A stretch of 64,000 nt of DNA, taken from NCBI GenBank assembly GCA_027625915.1, contig JANTQA010000012.1, positions 4,486,501-4,550,500 of the forward strand, written 5' to 3'. Shown in pieces: positions 30,787 through 42,361 of this stretch (the first letter of the stretch is position 1; every line of letters starts with the position of its first letter). The stretch is from Anaeramoeba flamelloides. Taxonomy: Eukaryota; Metamonada; Anaeramoebidae. The notes under the pieces were generated by a model. That model made no database searches. It saw nothing but the letters and a program-made list of their open reading frames with translations, and was not told the origin of the DNA. A program made the position numbers and the translations under genes.

Positions 30787-31562
30787 TTATTTAATCTTCT
30801 CATCATAACAAAATTTTAAATTCGATAAATACAAATCTGTTTTGCCAATACTCTTTGAAGAGGTTCTACAAGACTCTTTACAGATTTCAAAAAGTTTAGT
30901 TGTATCGGAATTCTTTTCATTTTGAGATTTTTGGTTTGAAGGGTTCATACAACATGAAACACAAAATTCATATATTTGGCAACACTTATCTTTTTGTGAA
31001 CATGAATAACACGAGAATTGATGAAACTGATCTTGGTCAAAGGTTTTTACTGGACAACAATTGCTAGTTAGATCAAGATCTAATCTTTTACAAACATACC
31101 CTGGGTTTGTTATAAAAAAAATTAAACACAAAAAAAAAAAAAAAAATTAAAAATAAATAATAAACCAAAATTTTTACAAGACAAAAAAAAAAAAAAACAG
31201 CAAAAACAGTTACCTCTACTGTCTGTAATAAAATATTTTCCTTGGACTGTGTTTGAACAAAAAGTGGTTTCAAGATCTTTTTGATCAAATTCGATTTGGT
31301 TTAATACTCTTTGGGTGTTTGTGAAATGCAGGCTGTTGGTTGTTTTGAAATGGATTACTAACATAAAGGTTAGGATGATTAAAACAACAAAAACAAGCCC
31401 AAGTAAGAATTGAAGGCAGCTGTTTGATTTGTTGCTGGGCAAATGTGTTGCATTTTCTTTTTGATTTTGTGAATAGTCCACTTCAGAAAGCCCATTACGA
31501 ATTAATTCTTGATCAGTTTCTTCGTTAAATTCCTGAGGGAAATTGGATTCGTTTGTATTCAT
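30787..31562 (-). CDS. SPRING1: SPRING (C12orf49/UPF0454) homologue, Golgi SREBP-pathway regulator (2 exons)
   Basis: Exons 31562-31214 and 31100-30787, with a 113-nt GT-AG intron between; 220 residues (human 205). Layout: an acidic cytosolic N-terminus (1-46), one transmembrane helix at about 48-69 (CLQFLLGLVFVVLIILTFML), then a lumenal Cys-rich domain. Diagnostic motifs are CSNTVQGKYFITDSRGYVC, then SCQKDKCC-like spacing with YEFCVSCCMNP, and CKESCRTSSKS. These align directly with the animal signature (CRNSVQGK, YEYCVSCCLQP, CRTSSQS). In animals SPRING is a Golgi membrane glycoprotein needed for site-1 protease maturation and hence SREBP activation. The intron falls within the conserved GY pair of RGYVC. 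Start is the first in-frame ATG, just before the acidic N-terminus. Identification is firm; a role in sterol control here is inferred from the family only. Confidence 0.93.
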
Positions 31563-31834
31563 TTCAGAATACCGCTTGTTTGAAATGAGTGTTTAAAAGG
31601 ATAAAATCAATCAGTAAGTAATTTTTGGAAAAATGAATCTTTTTTGGGTTTGGTTAATATCAATTGTTTTCTTTTTCAAAATATTGACTTATTAAAAGCC
31701 AAGAAGACAAAAAAATCAGTAAATTGTTCCGTTTTCTCTTTTTTCAACCTGTTTCTTAAAAACCTTACCGGGATTAAAAAAAGAATTAACCTAATTTTTA
31801 TGCTTTCAAAAATAATATGTTATTAGCATTAATC

Positions 31835-32290
31835 CAATATTTCAAATAAAGCACAATAGTTTTTTTTTCTTTTACTTGTTCTATCAAAATATCTAACACA
31901 TTATCAAATACTATACCTATGTTAAAATTGATTTTGAAACTTAACCTATTGAAATTTTTAGTATATTATAAATTATGAATTGTATTTGCACAAATATGTT
32001 ATTAATTTTCTGATATTTTTTAAATAATTTTTTCGTTTTTTCTTTGTTAAATATTTTCTTGAATAATTTAACCCTCTTTTTTAAGAGATATAGTTTTCGC
32101 TTTTTGATCCTTTATTTTTAGGATTTATTTTTATATATTAGAACTTTAAGAAACCAATAAGATATTTAATTACAGTTTATTTTTGGTTTCTTTGATCTGT
32201 TAAGGTACAGGTCTTCTATAACAAAAAAACACACTTTTTATATTGAAACACTTATTTGTCAATTATATAAGGGTTATTTTAATAACAGTG
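31835..32290 (-). repeat. Dispersed repeat R1, copy 1
   Basis: Contains the R1 core on the minus strand: plus-strand AACTTTAAGAAACCAATAAG, then GTCTTCTATAACAAAAAAAC, and toward the left an end with AATACTATACC. It shares these landmarks in the same order with copies near 39700, 57050, 57600, 58495 and 62020. Confidence 0.6.
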
Positions 32291-34244
32291 GTGATTAAAA
32301 TTTCTAAATGTAAAGTATTAGTCCTTAGAACAGTTTATGAGTGGACCCAAGTTTTACTGTTAATTGCAAAATAAAGGGATCAAAATTTTGATTCAGCTAT
32401 CCAAAATAAATCACATTCGAAGAATTACATAAGTTAACCAAGACCCCAATTCTTTTTGGTGAAGTCAATAATTTAAACTGATTTATGAAATTAAAAAATT
32501 GAAATTTTCAATGATTTTAAAACTTTTTATTTTCAAAAGCTGAATGAAAATTTTGATCCATTTTATTTCGCAAAAAATAGTATATAGATAAGTTATCAAA
32601 TAGTTACATTCTGTTGTTTCAAAAAGTACTTTCTATTTTGAAATATTAGTTACCTCATCTTAAAAAAAGATAATCACGAAAATCAAAAAAACCCAACAAT
32701 CAACAAAATTGTGATAATCTATAAAATCACAAAAAAAAAAAAAAAATTCAATGTTAATTTTAAAAAGACTTATAATTGTTTAAAATTTTATTCAAAAATT
32801 TATTATTTAAAATATGAATAATTTTTTTTTCATGAAAACTTTTGAAAAATCAAAGTTTTGAAAATAAAAGTACTAAAAAAAAAAATTAAAAGGGAATTTC
32901 TCCCCTTTTCAACCTCAATCCTACTGCTAGACTATTCTTTGTTTATTTTTATTATAATAAAATAGCTAGAAAAAATACTATTTTCTGAAAAAATGTCGTT
33001 AGTTTGAAATATTCACTAAAATACCTGAAAAATCAAAAATACTTGTTATTTCTAGAACCATTAAAAACACCTTTTGTATTAATTATAAGAAGCCTGAGTG
33101 TTCAAAGATTAATTTTTAGGGTAAAAATACAATTTTACTTGAAGACAAATTAAGGTTTTCTTGCATTTTATTCCTTAAACTCTTGGAAGAATTTTTGGTT
33201 TTTATTTGAGTATGTTATTACTTGTTAGAGAAAGTAAATGTTTAGTCCTATTATGTGTTGTTTTCGAGTTGATATAGTGTTTTGTAAGATGGGGTGTTCG
33301 AGTAAATTAATATCTCTTCTTCTGGAATTGAAAGTTAAATCATATTTGATTTGGGTAACATTAGGTAGGTTAGAAGTATATAGGATTAAATATTACTAGG
33401 TTTTTTTTGGTATGTATTTAAGATCAGGAGTAACAATATACAATTTGAAAATCTAATTAGATTTTTCTCTTTTCTGTTTTTAGAAAACCCGAATAAGATT
33501 CAAATACTTCTTATGACTGTATCTTCTTTATACCCTTAGAATTAGGTGTCACACATTTAAACCCTTCAAAATTAACTCTTATTTACAGAATAATTGTTTT
33601 TTAAACTCATATTTCTTACTAATAAATATGAAAATCAAAAAAATAAAGATTTTTTTGCTATTTTTAATATTTTGTCAATCCAAATTTTTGTCTAGAGTCT
33701 TTTTTTTGAAGAAAAAACAATTAGAGAAATATGAAGAGATCTTTTTCTTCGTTCTCTTGTTGTATTAAAAAAGAAAAAAATCAATAAGCTTGATGAAAAT
33801 AAAAAGAAAAAAAAATAAGATATTGACTAAATTAAAAAAAAATTAGAAAAAAGATTTCGATAAGAATATTAAATAAAACTCACAACAAAATGACTTCCCA
33901 TAACATATTATAAAGTGAGTCAACATTTTTGAAAACTATTTTAGTTTCTTCAGTAATACACAAAAGAAATGAGTATTAATTTTGCACAAAATCTCGTACG
34001 AAAAATATCAACGTTTACAACAAGCCTTTTCTCTTAAAAATGTTAATATATTGAATCGTTTGTGAAAAAATAATAATAAATATATGAATAATCTTCGATA
34101 AAAACTTCAAAAGTTAATTTTTTATTTTATTATTTATTATTTTATTATAATAAGAGAAACATTAATTTTACATCAATAACTTTGGGTTTATTAATAAAAT
34201 AATAAAACAAAAATATGTATAAAAATATAATAACCATGATAATA
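32291..34244. other. Spacer between SPRING and RhoGAP
   Basis: Holds R2 copy 2 and a partial R3 copy (33770-33970). A slightly G-richer stretch at 33230-33420 has no open frame of note. Confidence 0.4.
33485..33600. repeat. Dispersed repeat R2, copy 2
   Basis: Shares AAATACTTCTTATGACTGT and the downstream GTCACACATTTAAAC...CTTCAAAAT landmarks with segments at 9128-9245 and 36922-37055, all in the same orientation. Confidence 0.5.
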
Positions 34245-37200
34245 TTATTTTTCATTTTTCAATTTTTGTAAATAATTTAATAAAAAATTAATTTCGTTTT
34301 CTTGATTTTGGTATTCGTTATTTTCAGAAACTAATTTTTTTTGAAGCTCTTTAATATTAGATTGAGAAACTAAAAAGAGATCCTGTACACGATTTTTCCC
34401 CAAAATTGTTTGTTGATATTTAATTTTTTGTTGAAAAATATGGTCTTGTATTCCATTAATTTTTTTTACATTATCTAAATAATTATTGTTTAAATTATCT
34501 CTTTCTAATTTTAGTATTTTGATCAAGTCTAAAAATTTCAATTTTATAATTGAAATTTTCTTGTCTAATAAAAAGGAAATGGATTGGGTATTTTCCAGAC
34601 TTTCTGTTGTCTGATCTAGCTGTTTTTTAAAAAATTCTGAATTTTTTTGGATTTTTTTAATTTTGTTGATGATTGTTAAATATTTCGTTTCAAGTTGGTC
34701 TTTTTCAATTTCTAACGATTTCGTATCTTCTTTTAGATTTATTTTCTCCGTTTCCAATCGAGACACTTCATTTTTGATTTGGTGAACAAAATTTTCAGAT
34801 TGGTTGCCTTCCTTTTCAAATTCGTTTTCGATCAAAATGATTTCCTTCTCAATGAGCTGCTTTTTCTTTTCTTGCTTTTGGGAGATTTGCCTTTGTCTTT
34901 TGATTGTCTTTTCTTGTTCTTGTATTTGTTCAAGTAAATTGTTATATTTTTCATATAATTCTTTACTTGATTGAATTGTGGTTTTTAAATCCTTGTCAGA
35001 TTTTGTATAGTTTGAATCCATGTTTTGCGTTTCATCCTTTAAATCATCAATTATTACTCTTAATTCCTTTTCAAAGGATTGGTGCTGCGATCTATAAAAG
35101 TATAATTCCTGATATAAGGAATTTAGTACCATTTCAAGATCCTCCATATCAAAATTATTTCCTATTTTTTTCATTCTGGTTTTCCTTTCTTGTAAATGAT
35201 CTTTAAATTCACCATCCAAGTTTTCCTTTTTATATGTAAAATTCTCTTGGATGTATTCTATAGATTGATAAAATGGTAGCCCAATCTTTTCATCAAAATC
35301 AATGGAAACACTAATGTCATGATAATTATTTAAAATCAATGTTCCAAATTTAATCGTCTTATCATTTAATTTGACAGCCTCAAGCGGTTTTAATTCATCA
35401 AGATTCGGGTGAAGTATTGCTGGACCAAAAAAAATCGCCAAGTTATCAGCACCCATTTTATTAATTGTGCTATTTTTGATTACTTCACTTAACAAATCAA
35501 ATATTTGAAGAAATAATGATTTGTTGACAACGGGCAATTCCTGTAACAATGAAATTAACATTTCCAATTGGATTTCTTCTTTTGATTCTGCTTTGTTAAT
35601 TATTATTTTTTTTATTTTTTTTTTGTCATCAAGATATTAAATATTTATTAAAAATAAGAAATAATTAGAAATTTAGATATAATTGATCCAAATGACTCAA
35701 GTTATCAAATTTATTTTGCAGAAAAATTTTTTCTCAAAAAAGTGTTATCCAAAGATTTTAATTAATTATAAATTTATTTTTGATCGGAATTTTTAATAAA
35801 TAAATATTAGTTTGGGTTTTATATATTTGTTTTTGTAGTTTTTTGGGAATAACATCACAATAATTTATGAAAATAAAATGAAATTTTTTTAATTCTTTTT
35901 CCATTTACTTTTTTTGGGTTTTCTTTTTTTTTTTTTTATGAAAAAAGAATTTTAGTTTTTTTTTGTTTTTTTACAATTAAAAAATTATAGAAGAAGAAAA
36001 ATAATCGACGGGTATGATTGGAATTTGGTGGGCAAAGTATTGAAGAAGAGAAATGGTTATGATAATTTAGCTTCTTCTTATACACATTTTCCTTTAACTA
36101 AACTAAAATTCAAAATTTTCGACACAGCTAAAACGTTACAAACAATCACAATAATACAATTTCATTCAAATTGGAGATAATTTTGATTTTTGTAAAATCT
36201 GAAAATCATTTTTTTATCTTTTCGTTTTTGTTTTCATTTCATTGTTTGAATTACGTAATTTGTTTCGTTTGATCAAAAATTTTTTTCAACCATTGATATT
36301 AAGTTAAAGTCAAGTTGTTCCAAATAGAAGAACTCAAATAGAATTAGTTTGTAGTATCTAACCATTTGATCGATCAATATTCCTAATAGAATTTCAACAA
36401 ATTTACTAATGTATTTTTTTGTTTTGCTCTCTCCAAAATTTTTAACACACCCATGATTTATTTGTATTGATAATTATTTATTTATTGTTTTGTGAGTATT
36501 GTAATTTATAAACAAGTGTTAACATTTCAATTAGTGAATGGTTCTAATTTGGTATTTCTTCTTGAATTGATTAAATAAGTTTTTTTTTTCACAAATCGAA
36601 TTTTGGTGTGTTAAAAATTTTGAATTGGGGTTTAGGTTTAACTTCTTCTTATATATGATATCCATTGCACTGAAATTAACTTCTGGTGAGTACAGTAACA
36701 ATGTCTTATAATGGAATCAACTTTTGTCAATTACAGTATTACACCAACAGGTTGTACGGTGAAGGTTATCTTGAAATATTCGGCATAATTAACATAAAAG
36801 GAAACAACCTTATCCCATTCAATATCTGGGTGTACAAAAAAAAACTTTTTTTAATTTTTTTTTCCACTCTTTATTTTTTATTCTTTTTTTTTTATTCTCT
36901 TATTTTTTTTTTTACAGAAAACTAAATTGAGTTTAAAATACTTCTAATGACTGTAATTAAAAGATTCTTTTGACTACTCTTTGAATTAAGAGTCACAAAT
37001 TTAGTCACTTCAAAAATCTCTCTTTAACAGATTAAGAGCTCTTGAGCACTTAACCCTTACCAATAAATCCAAATTTACTCTTTTATTTCTTGCTTTTCAG
37101 TCTCTTCTTTTTGTTGTTCTTTAAAAATAAATTTTTTTCTTGTCATTTTTTAAAGAAAAGCTATTCTATGAGTTATGATCTTATATACATTATAGCTAGG

Positions 37201-39428
37201 ATAAAAACTCTGAAAGCAAGTTTAGAGTGTCGGGAAGTGCCGTAGAGTGCCGTAGAGTTCCTAGGTTTTTTTTTTTTTACTTTTTGTTTTTGTTTCGAAA
37301 ATCTATTGATTTTCTAATCAAAACAAAAATTAAAAAAAATCTAACAAAAAGTGCCGTCAAGTGTCATCAAGTGCCGTAGAGTGCCGTAGAGTGCCGTAGA
37401 GTGCCCAGGTTTTTTTTAATTTCAGAAATAAAAAGAAAATTTTTGAAATTTTCTTTTTATTTCTTAAATTAAAAAAAAACTAACGGTGGTTTTCTTGAGT
37501 TTTTCTGTTTTATCTGTTTTATCTGTTAAGTGTTCTAGGTTTTTTTGAGGTTTTCTATTTTATCTGGTGAAGTGTTCTAGGTTTTTTTTACTTTTTGAAA
37601 TAAACAGAAAATTTTAATAAATTTTCGGTTTATTTCGAAAAGTAAAAAAAACCTAACGAAAATATATTGATTTTTTCTTTTTATTTCTGGAATTTCAAAA
37701 AAAAACTAATGGCGCTCTATTGAAACTTCAAAAATAAACAGAAAACTCAAAATAACCTAACGAAAATCAATGGCTTCACAAATAAACAGAAAACTCAAGA
37801 AAACCAAACGGCGCTTTTCCAAAATTTCCAAAGAAATTGAGTAAAATCAATGATTTTTCTCTATTCTTTTGATTTATGGAAAAGCTAAGGGTGTTTTTTT
37901 TTACTTTTTGTATAAATCGAAAATTTATTTAATTTTCGGTTTATTTCTTAAATTAAAAAAAAATAAAAGGCAAAAAAGAGGCAATTTTGTTATATAAACT
38001 CTCTTCATTAACAATAAATAAGAAAGCTCAGTTTTTTTTTTTGACAAGAAATTGCTCACGTCGTACTTGTGGGTGCACCAGAAAAGTTTTTGAGTTTTTG
38101 AAAAATTCCAAATTTAGCAAAAAAATTCTAAATATAAAGACACCGACTCTTCCATGTGCACTTTAATAAAAATAAATTATGAAAAATTTATAAATTTGTG
38201 AAATTCGTTCATTATCATAAAATCATTTTGGAATTATATCATCACTTAGATTCATTTTAATACGTGTTCAAATGTAGAACTAAAACAGTTCATAAACTTC
38301 GAATAACAGAATTTTAAGATCTATTAAACACTTAAAAGTTAACCTATTTTCATTACTTTACGTAAAACTTTAGTGTCACACTTTTTTAAAACAAACTTCG
38401 GAGGTAAAAGAAATAAAAACAAACTGTTTGATCATTAGTTACTGAAAACAGATTTTTTGGAGAACCAAAATATTAAGCAGATAAATTGTAAAGATGTTAC
38501 TTCCCAAACAAGATTCTTTTGAAATTTCAGAGATCGATTTTATCAATAAAGAAAAAGGTATTAATTTTTTTTTCTTTTTTAAGACGCTACCGATACTCAA
38601 ATTCTTTTGATTCTTACAATGATTTTTTGGTGCTGCTTGATGATTATCTTTTTAATACTTTTTTTTTACTTTGTTTCAACAAGAATCGATGTTTATCAAG
38701 ATCTCTCAATTCTCCAGCTTTTGAATTCAATTGCAAAGGAATTCATTCCATGAGAGTGTTACAAGATTTAATGTAGCGAAAAAAATTTACAAACATATTT
38801 TTAATTTAACAGGATCTCAAATCTTTTTGGGAAAATACAAACGCCTTTTGTACACAACCACGTCAAGTATTTTTCTCAACAGTGTGTCAAAATAAAAAAA
38901 AAAAAAAAAATGGCTGTTGTTTGTGAAGAATAATTTTGATAAAAGAAAATTGCTTTGCAAAAAGTTTCATTCAGCGATTAAAAGTTTTTTTTAATTCTTT
39001 TGTTTTTTCCGAAATTTGAAACGGTGGTTTTTGATAACAGAATTGTATTTTGGTTCTTTGTGTAGCTTTAGAAAAGTGAATGACAACTTACCTAAAATTT
39101 CTAAACAACTTTTAAAAAAGGGAACGGGGATTATTGGTTCTGGCATATCCCGAAGATACGTTTTTATTAAAGTTGCAGCAGTAAAGGGATCATACCGAGT
39201 AATATCAACAGCAATGCCCTTATTCACTTCCTTAATGATCTTTTGTACAACAACGGGGCTTGGAGAGACACGAAATATTCCCTTCTTGTTCAATCCTTTT
39301 GCTCGAATAAAATCAAGGCAGCGCTGGATAAAAGGTTGGATTGGTAAAAGGCTGCTTAATTGGGCACCAAACACTTTTCTTTGACTATACTGATTTGACT
39401 TCTTTTTGAAAACAGAGAATTTAGACAT
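34245..39428 (-). CDS. RhoGAP domain plus long coiled-coil protein (2 exons, 3.5-kb intron)
   Basis: Stimulates GTP hydrolysis by Rho-family GTPases (family role). Exon 1 39428-39092 and exon 2 35590-34245; about 560 residues. Exon 1 gives RhoGAP residues about 17-112: VFGAQLSSLLP, then GIFRVSPS with the arginine finger, and LIKTYLRDMPEPIIP. Exon 2 completes the fold with MLISLLQELPVVNKSL and NKMGADNLAIFFGPAIL. From about residue 250 to the end is a near-continuous coiled coil. The domain is cut between helices at the intron; phase (G|CA) and domain order agree. The acceptor is a tandem AG (AAAG|CAG|AAT), so one Ala may be alternative. Start: the second in-frame ATG (MSKFSVFKKK) is preferred to 39479, whose extension is hydrophobic and UTR-like. 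The intron (35591-39091) contains repeats, a palindrome array and a possible small gene on the plus strand. Confidence 0.83.
36080..36430 (+). repeat. Dispersed repeat R6, copy 1 (inside RhoGAP intron)
   Basis: Matches the reverse complement of 43480-43840 through ordered landmarks: AATTTTCGACAC, ATTTTGATTTTTGTAAAATC, TTTGATCGATCAA and AATTTCAACAAATTTA. Long and diverged. A 59-codon open frame overlapping its left edge (36001-36180) is therefore unlikely to be a host gene. Confidence 0.55.
36701..36830 (+). other. Possible orphan exon in RhoGAP intron
   Basis: A short G+C-richer patch with a plus-strand frame from ATG (MSYNGINFCQLQYYTNRLYG) ending near a possible donor GTGTAC. The minus strand is also open here (HPDIEWDKVVSFYVNYAEYF), so the coding strand is uncertain. 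No family recognised. It may be a host exon, a decayed gene or part of an element. Confidence 0.2.
36922..37055. repeat. Dispersed repeat R2, copy 3
   Basis: AGTTTAAAATACTTCTAATG followed by GAGTCACAAATTTAG and CTTCAAAAATCTC, matching 9128-9245 and 33485-33600. Directly adjoins palindrome array A. Confidence 0.55.
37215..37970. repeat. Palindrome array A (nested hairpins with 10-bp punctuation)
   Basis: Five A/T hairpins in series: about 37261-37343, 37407-37484, 37575-37656, 37811-37884 and 37893-37962. Each is a 25-35 bp stem of T8-AATTT...AAATT-A8 or T8-ACTTTTT...AAAAGT-A8 type. Between hairpins are runs of GTGCCGTAGA (for example 37350-37407, about five units) and CCTAACG/CTAACGG ends. 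A wider stem pairs GGTTTTCTTGAGTTTTTCTG (37487) with CAGAAAACTCAAGAAAACC (37785), enclosing inner hairpins. The same building blocks recur at 46478, 52617 and 53305. Not a known element to me. Confidence 0.8.
38050..38165. repeat. Single-arm relative of the 42.9-kb fold-back
   Basis: GTGCACCAGAAAAGTTTTTG, then AAATTTAGCAAAAAAATTC and a terminal GTGCAC resemble the right arm of the inverted repeat at 43184-43283. It lies immediately beyond palindrome array A. Confidence 0.4.
38494..38753 (+). CDS. Small single-pass membrane protein, nested in RhoGAP intron (candidate)
   Basis: Exons 38494-38557 and 38584-38753 would encode 77 residues: an acidic N-terminus (MLLPKQDSFEISEIDF), a strong hydrophobic segment at about residues 26-53 (ILLILTMIFWCCLMIIFLIL) and a short amphipathic tail ending KEFIP. 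The frame is phase-consistent across a GT-AG gap with a pyrimidine tract. That gap is only 26 nt, far shorter than every other intron in the window (82 nt or more), and this lowers confidence. The stop is TGA; a TAA follows seven codons later in the same frame. It lies on the strand opposite RhoGAP and entirely inside its intron. No family recognised. It could also be a decayed gene. Confidence 0.42.
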
Positions 39429-39699
39429 TAATTGAAAGTTCAAGAAAAGAAAAGAGTCAAAAAAAATTTCTATTTTCAATTTTGAGAAAAAATGATATAA
39501 TTTGAAGACTCTTTTTTGATAGTTTTGGAATTTGAGTTTATTAGAAGGTTAATTGTTCAAAACCAAAATATAGAAGAGACATATAAAATAGGAATTTAGG
39601 AAAAATTGATCTTATTAGGAATTCTTGTCAAAAGATAATATCAAGCCAATAGGTTAAAAAATCAATAATCAGAAAATTACACACCCATATTTCAAATAA

Positions 39700-40110
39700 G
39701 TTTCTTGCTTTTTTCTTTCTACAATCCAATAGGACATCTAATTTAGAATTCAATAGTATACTCAAGGTCAAATCAATTTTGAAAGTACTCTCATTCATCC
39801 TTTTCAGTAAATTATTTAAATATGAATTGTTTGTTCAAAATTTTTCATAAGTTTTTCAATTTTATTCAAATTTTTTGTTATTTTTTGATGTTAAAAATTA
39901 TCAATTAAATTAACTCTAATTTTTGAGGAAAATTTTCAATTTGAGAGTTCTTTTAAATGAATTTCTTTATTTAATAATAGAACTGAAGAAAAAAAGACAT
40001 TCTATTTACTAATAATTTATTGTTGGTTTTTTTGATCTTTTAATATATAGGTGTTTTATAAAAAAGAAATATGCTTTTTATTTTGAAACATACTGATTCA
40101 CTTTTTCTTA
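39700..40110 (-). repeat. Dispersed repeat R1, copy 2
   Basis: Landmarks CTACAATCCAATAGGACATC, AATAGTATACTCAAGGTCAA, AATTTATTGTTGGTTTTTTT and TTTTATTTTGAAACATAC follow the R1 order in minus orientation. Confidence 0.6.
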
Positions 40111-40196
40111 ACATGTAATTATCACATCAATTGGAAGTCCCATAAAGGCTGAAAAATATTTTTTTTTAAATTTGTCACAAAAAATTAGATTATTTA

Positions 40197-40399
40197 CAGT
40201 CAGTTCCACTTTTAAGAAAGAAATTTTTACGGAATTTTAAAGCATTAAAAGGTTCTCAAATTTATGGATCAAAATTTGGAATTTTTATTTTTTTACAAGA
40301 CAAATTATTTTATTAGATTGGAATTTGTATCTTAATTTAAGATTTTTAAAGTACTTTCATTTTCGATGAAAGTTTGTGTCTTAAAAGTATAACTGGCAG
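40197..40399. mobile_element. Tc1/mariner-like MITE (CAGTCAGTT ends), copy 2
   Basis: CAGTCAGTTCCACTTTTAAG at the left and CTTAAAAGTATAACTGGCAG at the right, flanked by TA on both sides; 203 bp. More decayed than the copy at 13139. Terminal CAGT and TA target duplication are typical of Tc1/mariner derivatives. Confidence 0.7.
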
Positions 40400-40863
40400 T
40401 ATTAAAAATATTAAAAATATTAGTATTATTTTAACAAGGGTAGCTTTGTTCCGTCTTTTTTCCAAATGCTTTCCATAATTTTACTCGGAAATTCTACTCT
40501 TATTTTCATATGAAATTTGATTATTTCAAATAAAATTTCCTTGAAAATATTATTGAATTAGAAAATTTAACTATAAAAATCCAAAGCTTTTGTTTAATCC
40601 CAAATATGTTCTAAATTGTAAAAATTATTCTTTTCTAAATGGCCAAACAGTTATTTTAAAAAAAGGGATTAAACCAACGACCAAATTTATATAAAAATAA
40701 TATATTTGTATTCAAATAATCTTATTTTTGTTTTCAAAATAATATTCCAATAATTAACATTTAATTTTGAAAAAAATATTACTTGTTAATTAATTAAAGA
40801 AAAATAATTTCCAAAGTATAAATTCAAATCTTTTAATAGAAAGAAAAATTTATATCCATTTGT

Positions 40864-41621
40864 CTTAACAGCTTAGTATCACCATCCATTCAAATATAAT
40901 TAGAATGTGTTATAACAAGGTATAAATGCTAGTGGTTCTTGAAAACTGGCTCAAATAGTTCTAAAAAATCTATTTTAAATATTATAAACAAAAAAATTAT
41001 TAAATATTTTACTAATGATAACTATGAAACATTTTCATTTTGGAAATTTTTTTTTTAGAATTCCTTTTCCAAATCTAAAGATAGAAACCAAAATAATATT
41101 ATTTCAGTGGTTTAAAAATCATTTTTAGAACCTCCAAAATTAACATTTTGTATTATTTTTTACTTTCAAGATTTTTCAATAATCATAAACATAAAAACTC
41201 AAAGGCTGATTAGTTTTTTTTCATTTTTATCAAGTTAATTGTACTTTTGGTATATCTCCAATAGGCTAAATAATTGGTCAAAAAAATCTATTCGGTAAAT
41301 TATTTAATTTTTAAAAAAAATTGAATTTTTTGCAATTATAACATTTCGCCAAAAATTTAAGAAAGATATTTTGTGACTTTGAGCTCAATATTGATAATTC
41401 AACCTTTAAATTTCTGGTGAAATGTCGATTTTTTTCTGAAATTCTTTTGGGTTTTTCAAGAAGAACCTGATTACTTTTTTGTGACAAAGATCAGAAAAAA
41501 GAACTACTTGACTAATCAATTTTTTTCAAGTCATTTGAAGCATATTACACTAATGTGATATAAATTCAATAATAATTTACTTTGATCCTAGTCTTCTCCT
41601 TGGTAGACGCTAATCTCTCAA
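40864..41621. mobile_element. TTAA-type inverted-repeat element, copy 2 (degraded)
   Basis: Left end is decayed (TTAACAGCTTAGTATCACC); right end TTGGTAGACGCTAATCTCTC is followed by AA. The interior follows the 60997-61754 copy closely: GGCTCAAATAG, ATTCCTTTTCCAAATC, GAAAGATATTTTGTGACTTT, TTTGATCCTAG. It ends about 140 bp upstream of the Nudix start. Confidence 0.75.
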
Positions 41622-41757
41622 GGATTTATTTAGTATTAATTAGTAATATTGGTTCTTTTAAATTTTTAATCTGTTGAATCGACAAAATAATACTCGATAC
41701 CGAAAACTTTCCCTTCATTTTTTTCAAAAAGCAAATTTTTCTTTTGTTATTTTATAG

Positions 41758-42361
41758 ATGGACGGTAATCATACTGTATGTTTTATAGTCAAAGTATACC
41801 TTATTAAAGAAGACAAAGTAAATATTTCTTCTTATTTCTTCAGGTCGATGATTTTTGTTGGCTTTATACTTTTTTTTTTTTTTTTTTTTTGATCCTGACT
41901 CAAAATGTTAAACAAACTCATCCAAAACAATTTAGGTTGTATTAATACAAGAAGCAAAATCTTCTTGTCGAGGTAAATGGTATTTACCCGCAGGCAAAAT
42001 CAAACTTGGAGAGGATGTGTTTGAATGTGCGAAAAGGGAAACACTTGAGGAGTCTGGGTTAGTGATCGAAAACACAAAAATATTTCATAGCGAATTTTGC
42101 AAAATTTCTCAAGATCTAGATCTTATAAAATACCATTTAACAGCAACAATCGCTGGTGGATCTCTTAAGACAATAAAGCAAATGGACGAAGAGTCAATGC
42201 AAGCTAAATGGTTTAAGATATGTGATCTCAAGAAGCTAGATCTTCGAGGTGATGATATTATTGAAGAAATTGATCAGTGCCTTCATTTTCGTTTAAAAGA
42301 AAAAGTGTTCCAGAATTATCTCGAAAGAAACCAAAAATTGAAAGTTTTGCAACAAAAATAA
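41758..42361 (+). CDS. NUDT18-like Nudix hydrolase (2 exons)
   Basis: Exons 41758-41817 and 41936-42361; intron 118 nt; 161 residues. The Nudix box is complete (GKIKLGEDVFECAKRETLEE then SGL, fitting Gx5Ex7REUxEExGU), so the metal-binding glutamates are present. Flanking motifs VLIQEAK-x3-CRGKWYLPAG, GGSLKT and ESMQAKWF match animal NUDT18 (MTH3), which hydrolyses oxidised nucleoside diphosphates such as 8-oxo-dGDP. The protein is about half the length of human NUDT18, lacking its C-terminal extension. The ATG follows directly after TATAG, so an unseen upstream exon cannot be excluded, although MDGNHTVCFIVKVYL reads as a natural start. Nudix membership is certain; the substrate is inferred from the family. 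Confidence 0.88.

Noticed and set aside
36001-36180. 59-codon open frame in the RhoGAP intron
   Set aside because: Overlaps the dispersed repeat R6; no family resemblance, no clear start.
39429-39479. Upstream ATG for RhoGAP at 39479
   Set aside because: Adds a hydrophobic A/T-encoded stretch not expected before the domain; the second ATG fits better.
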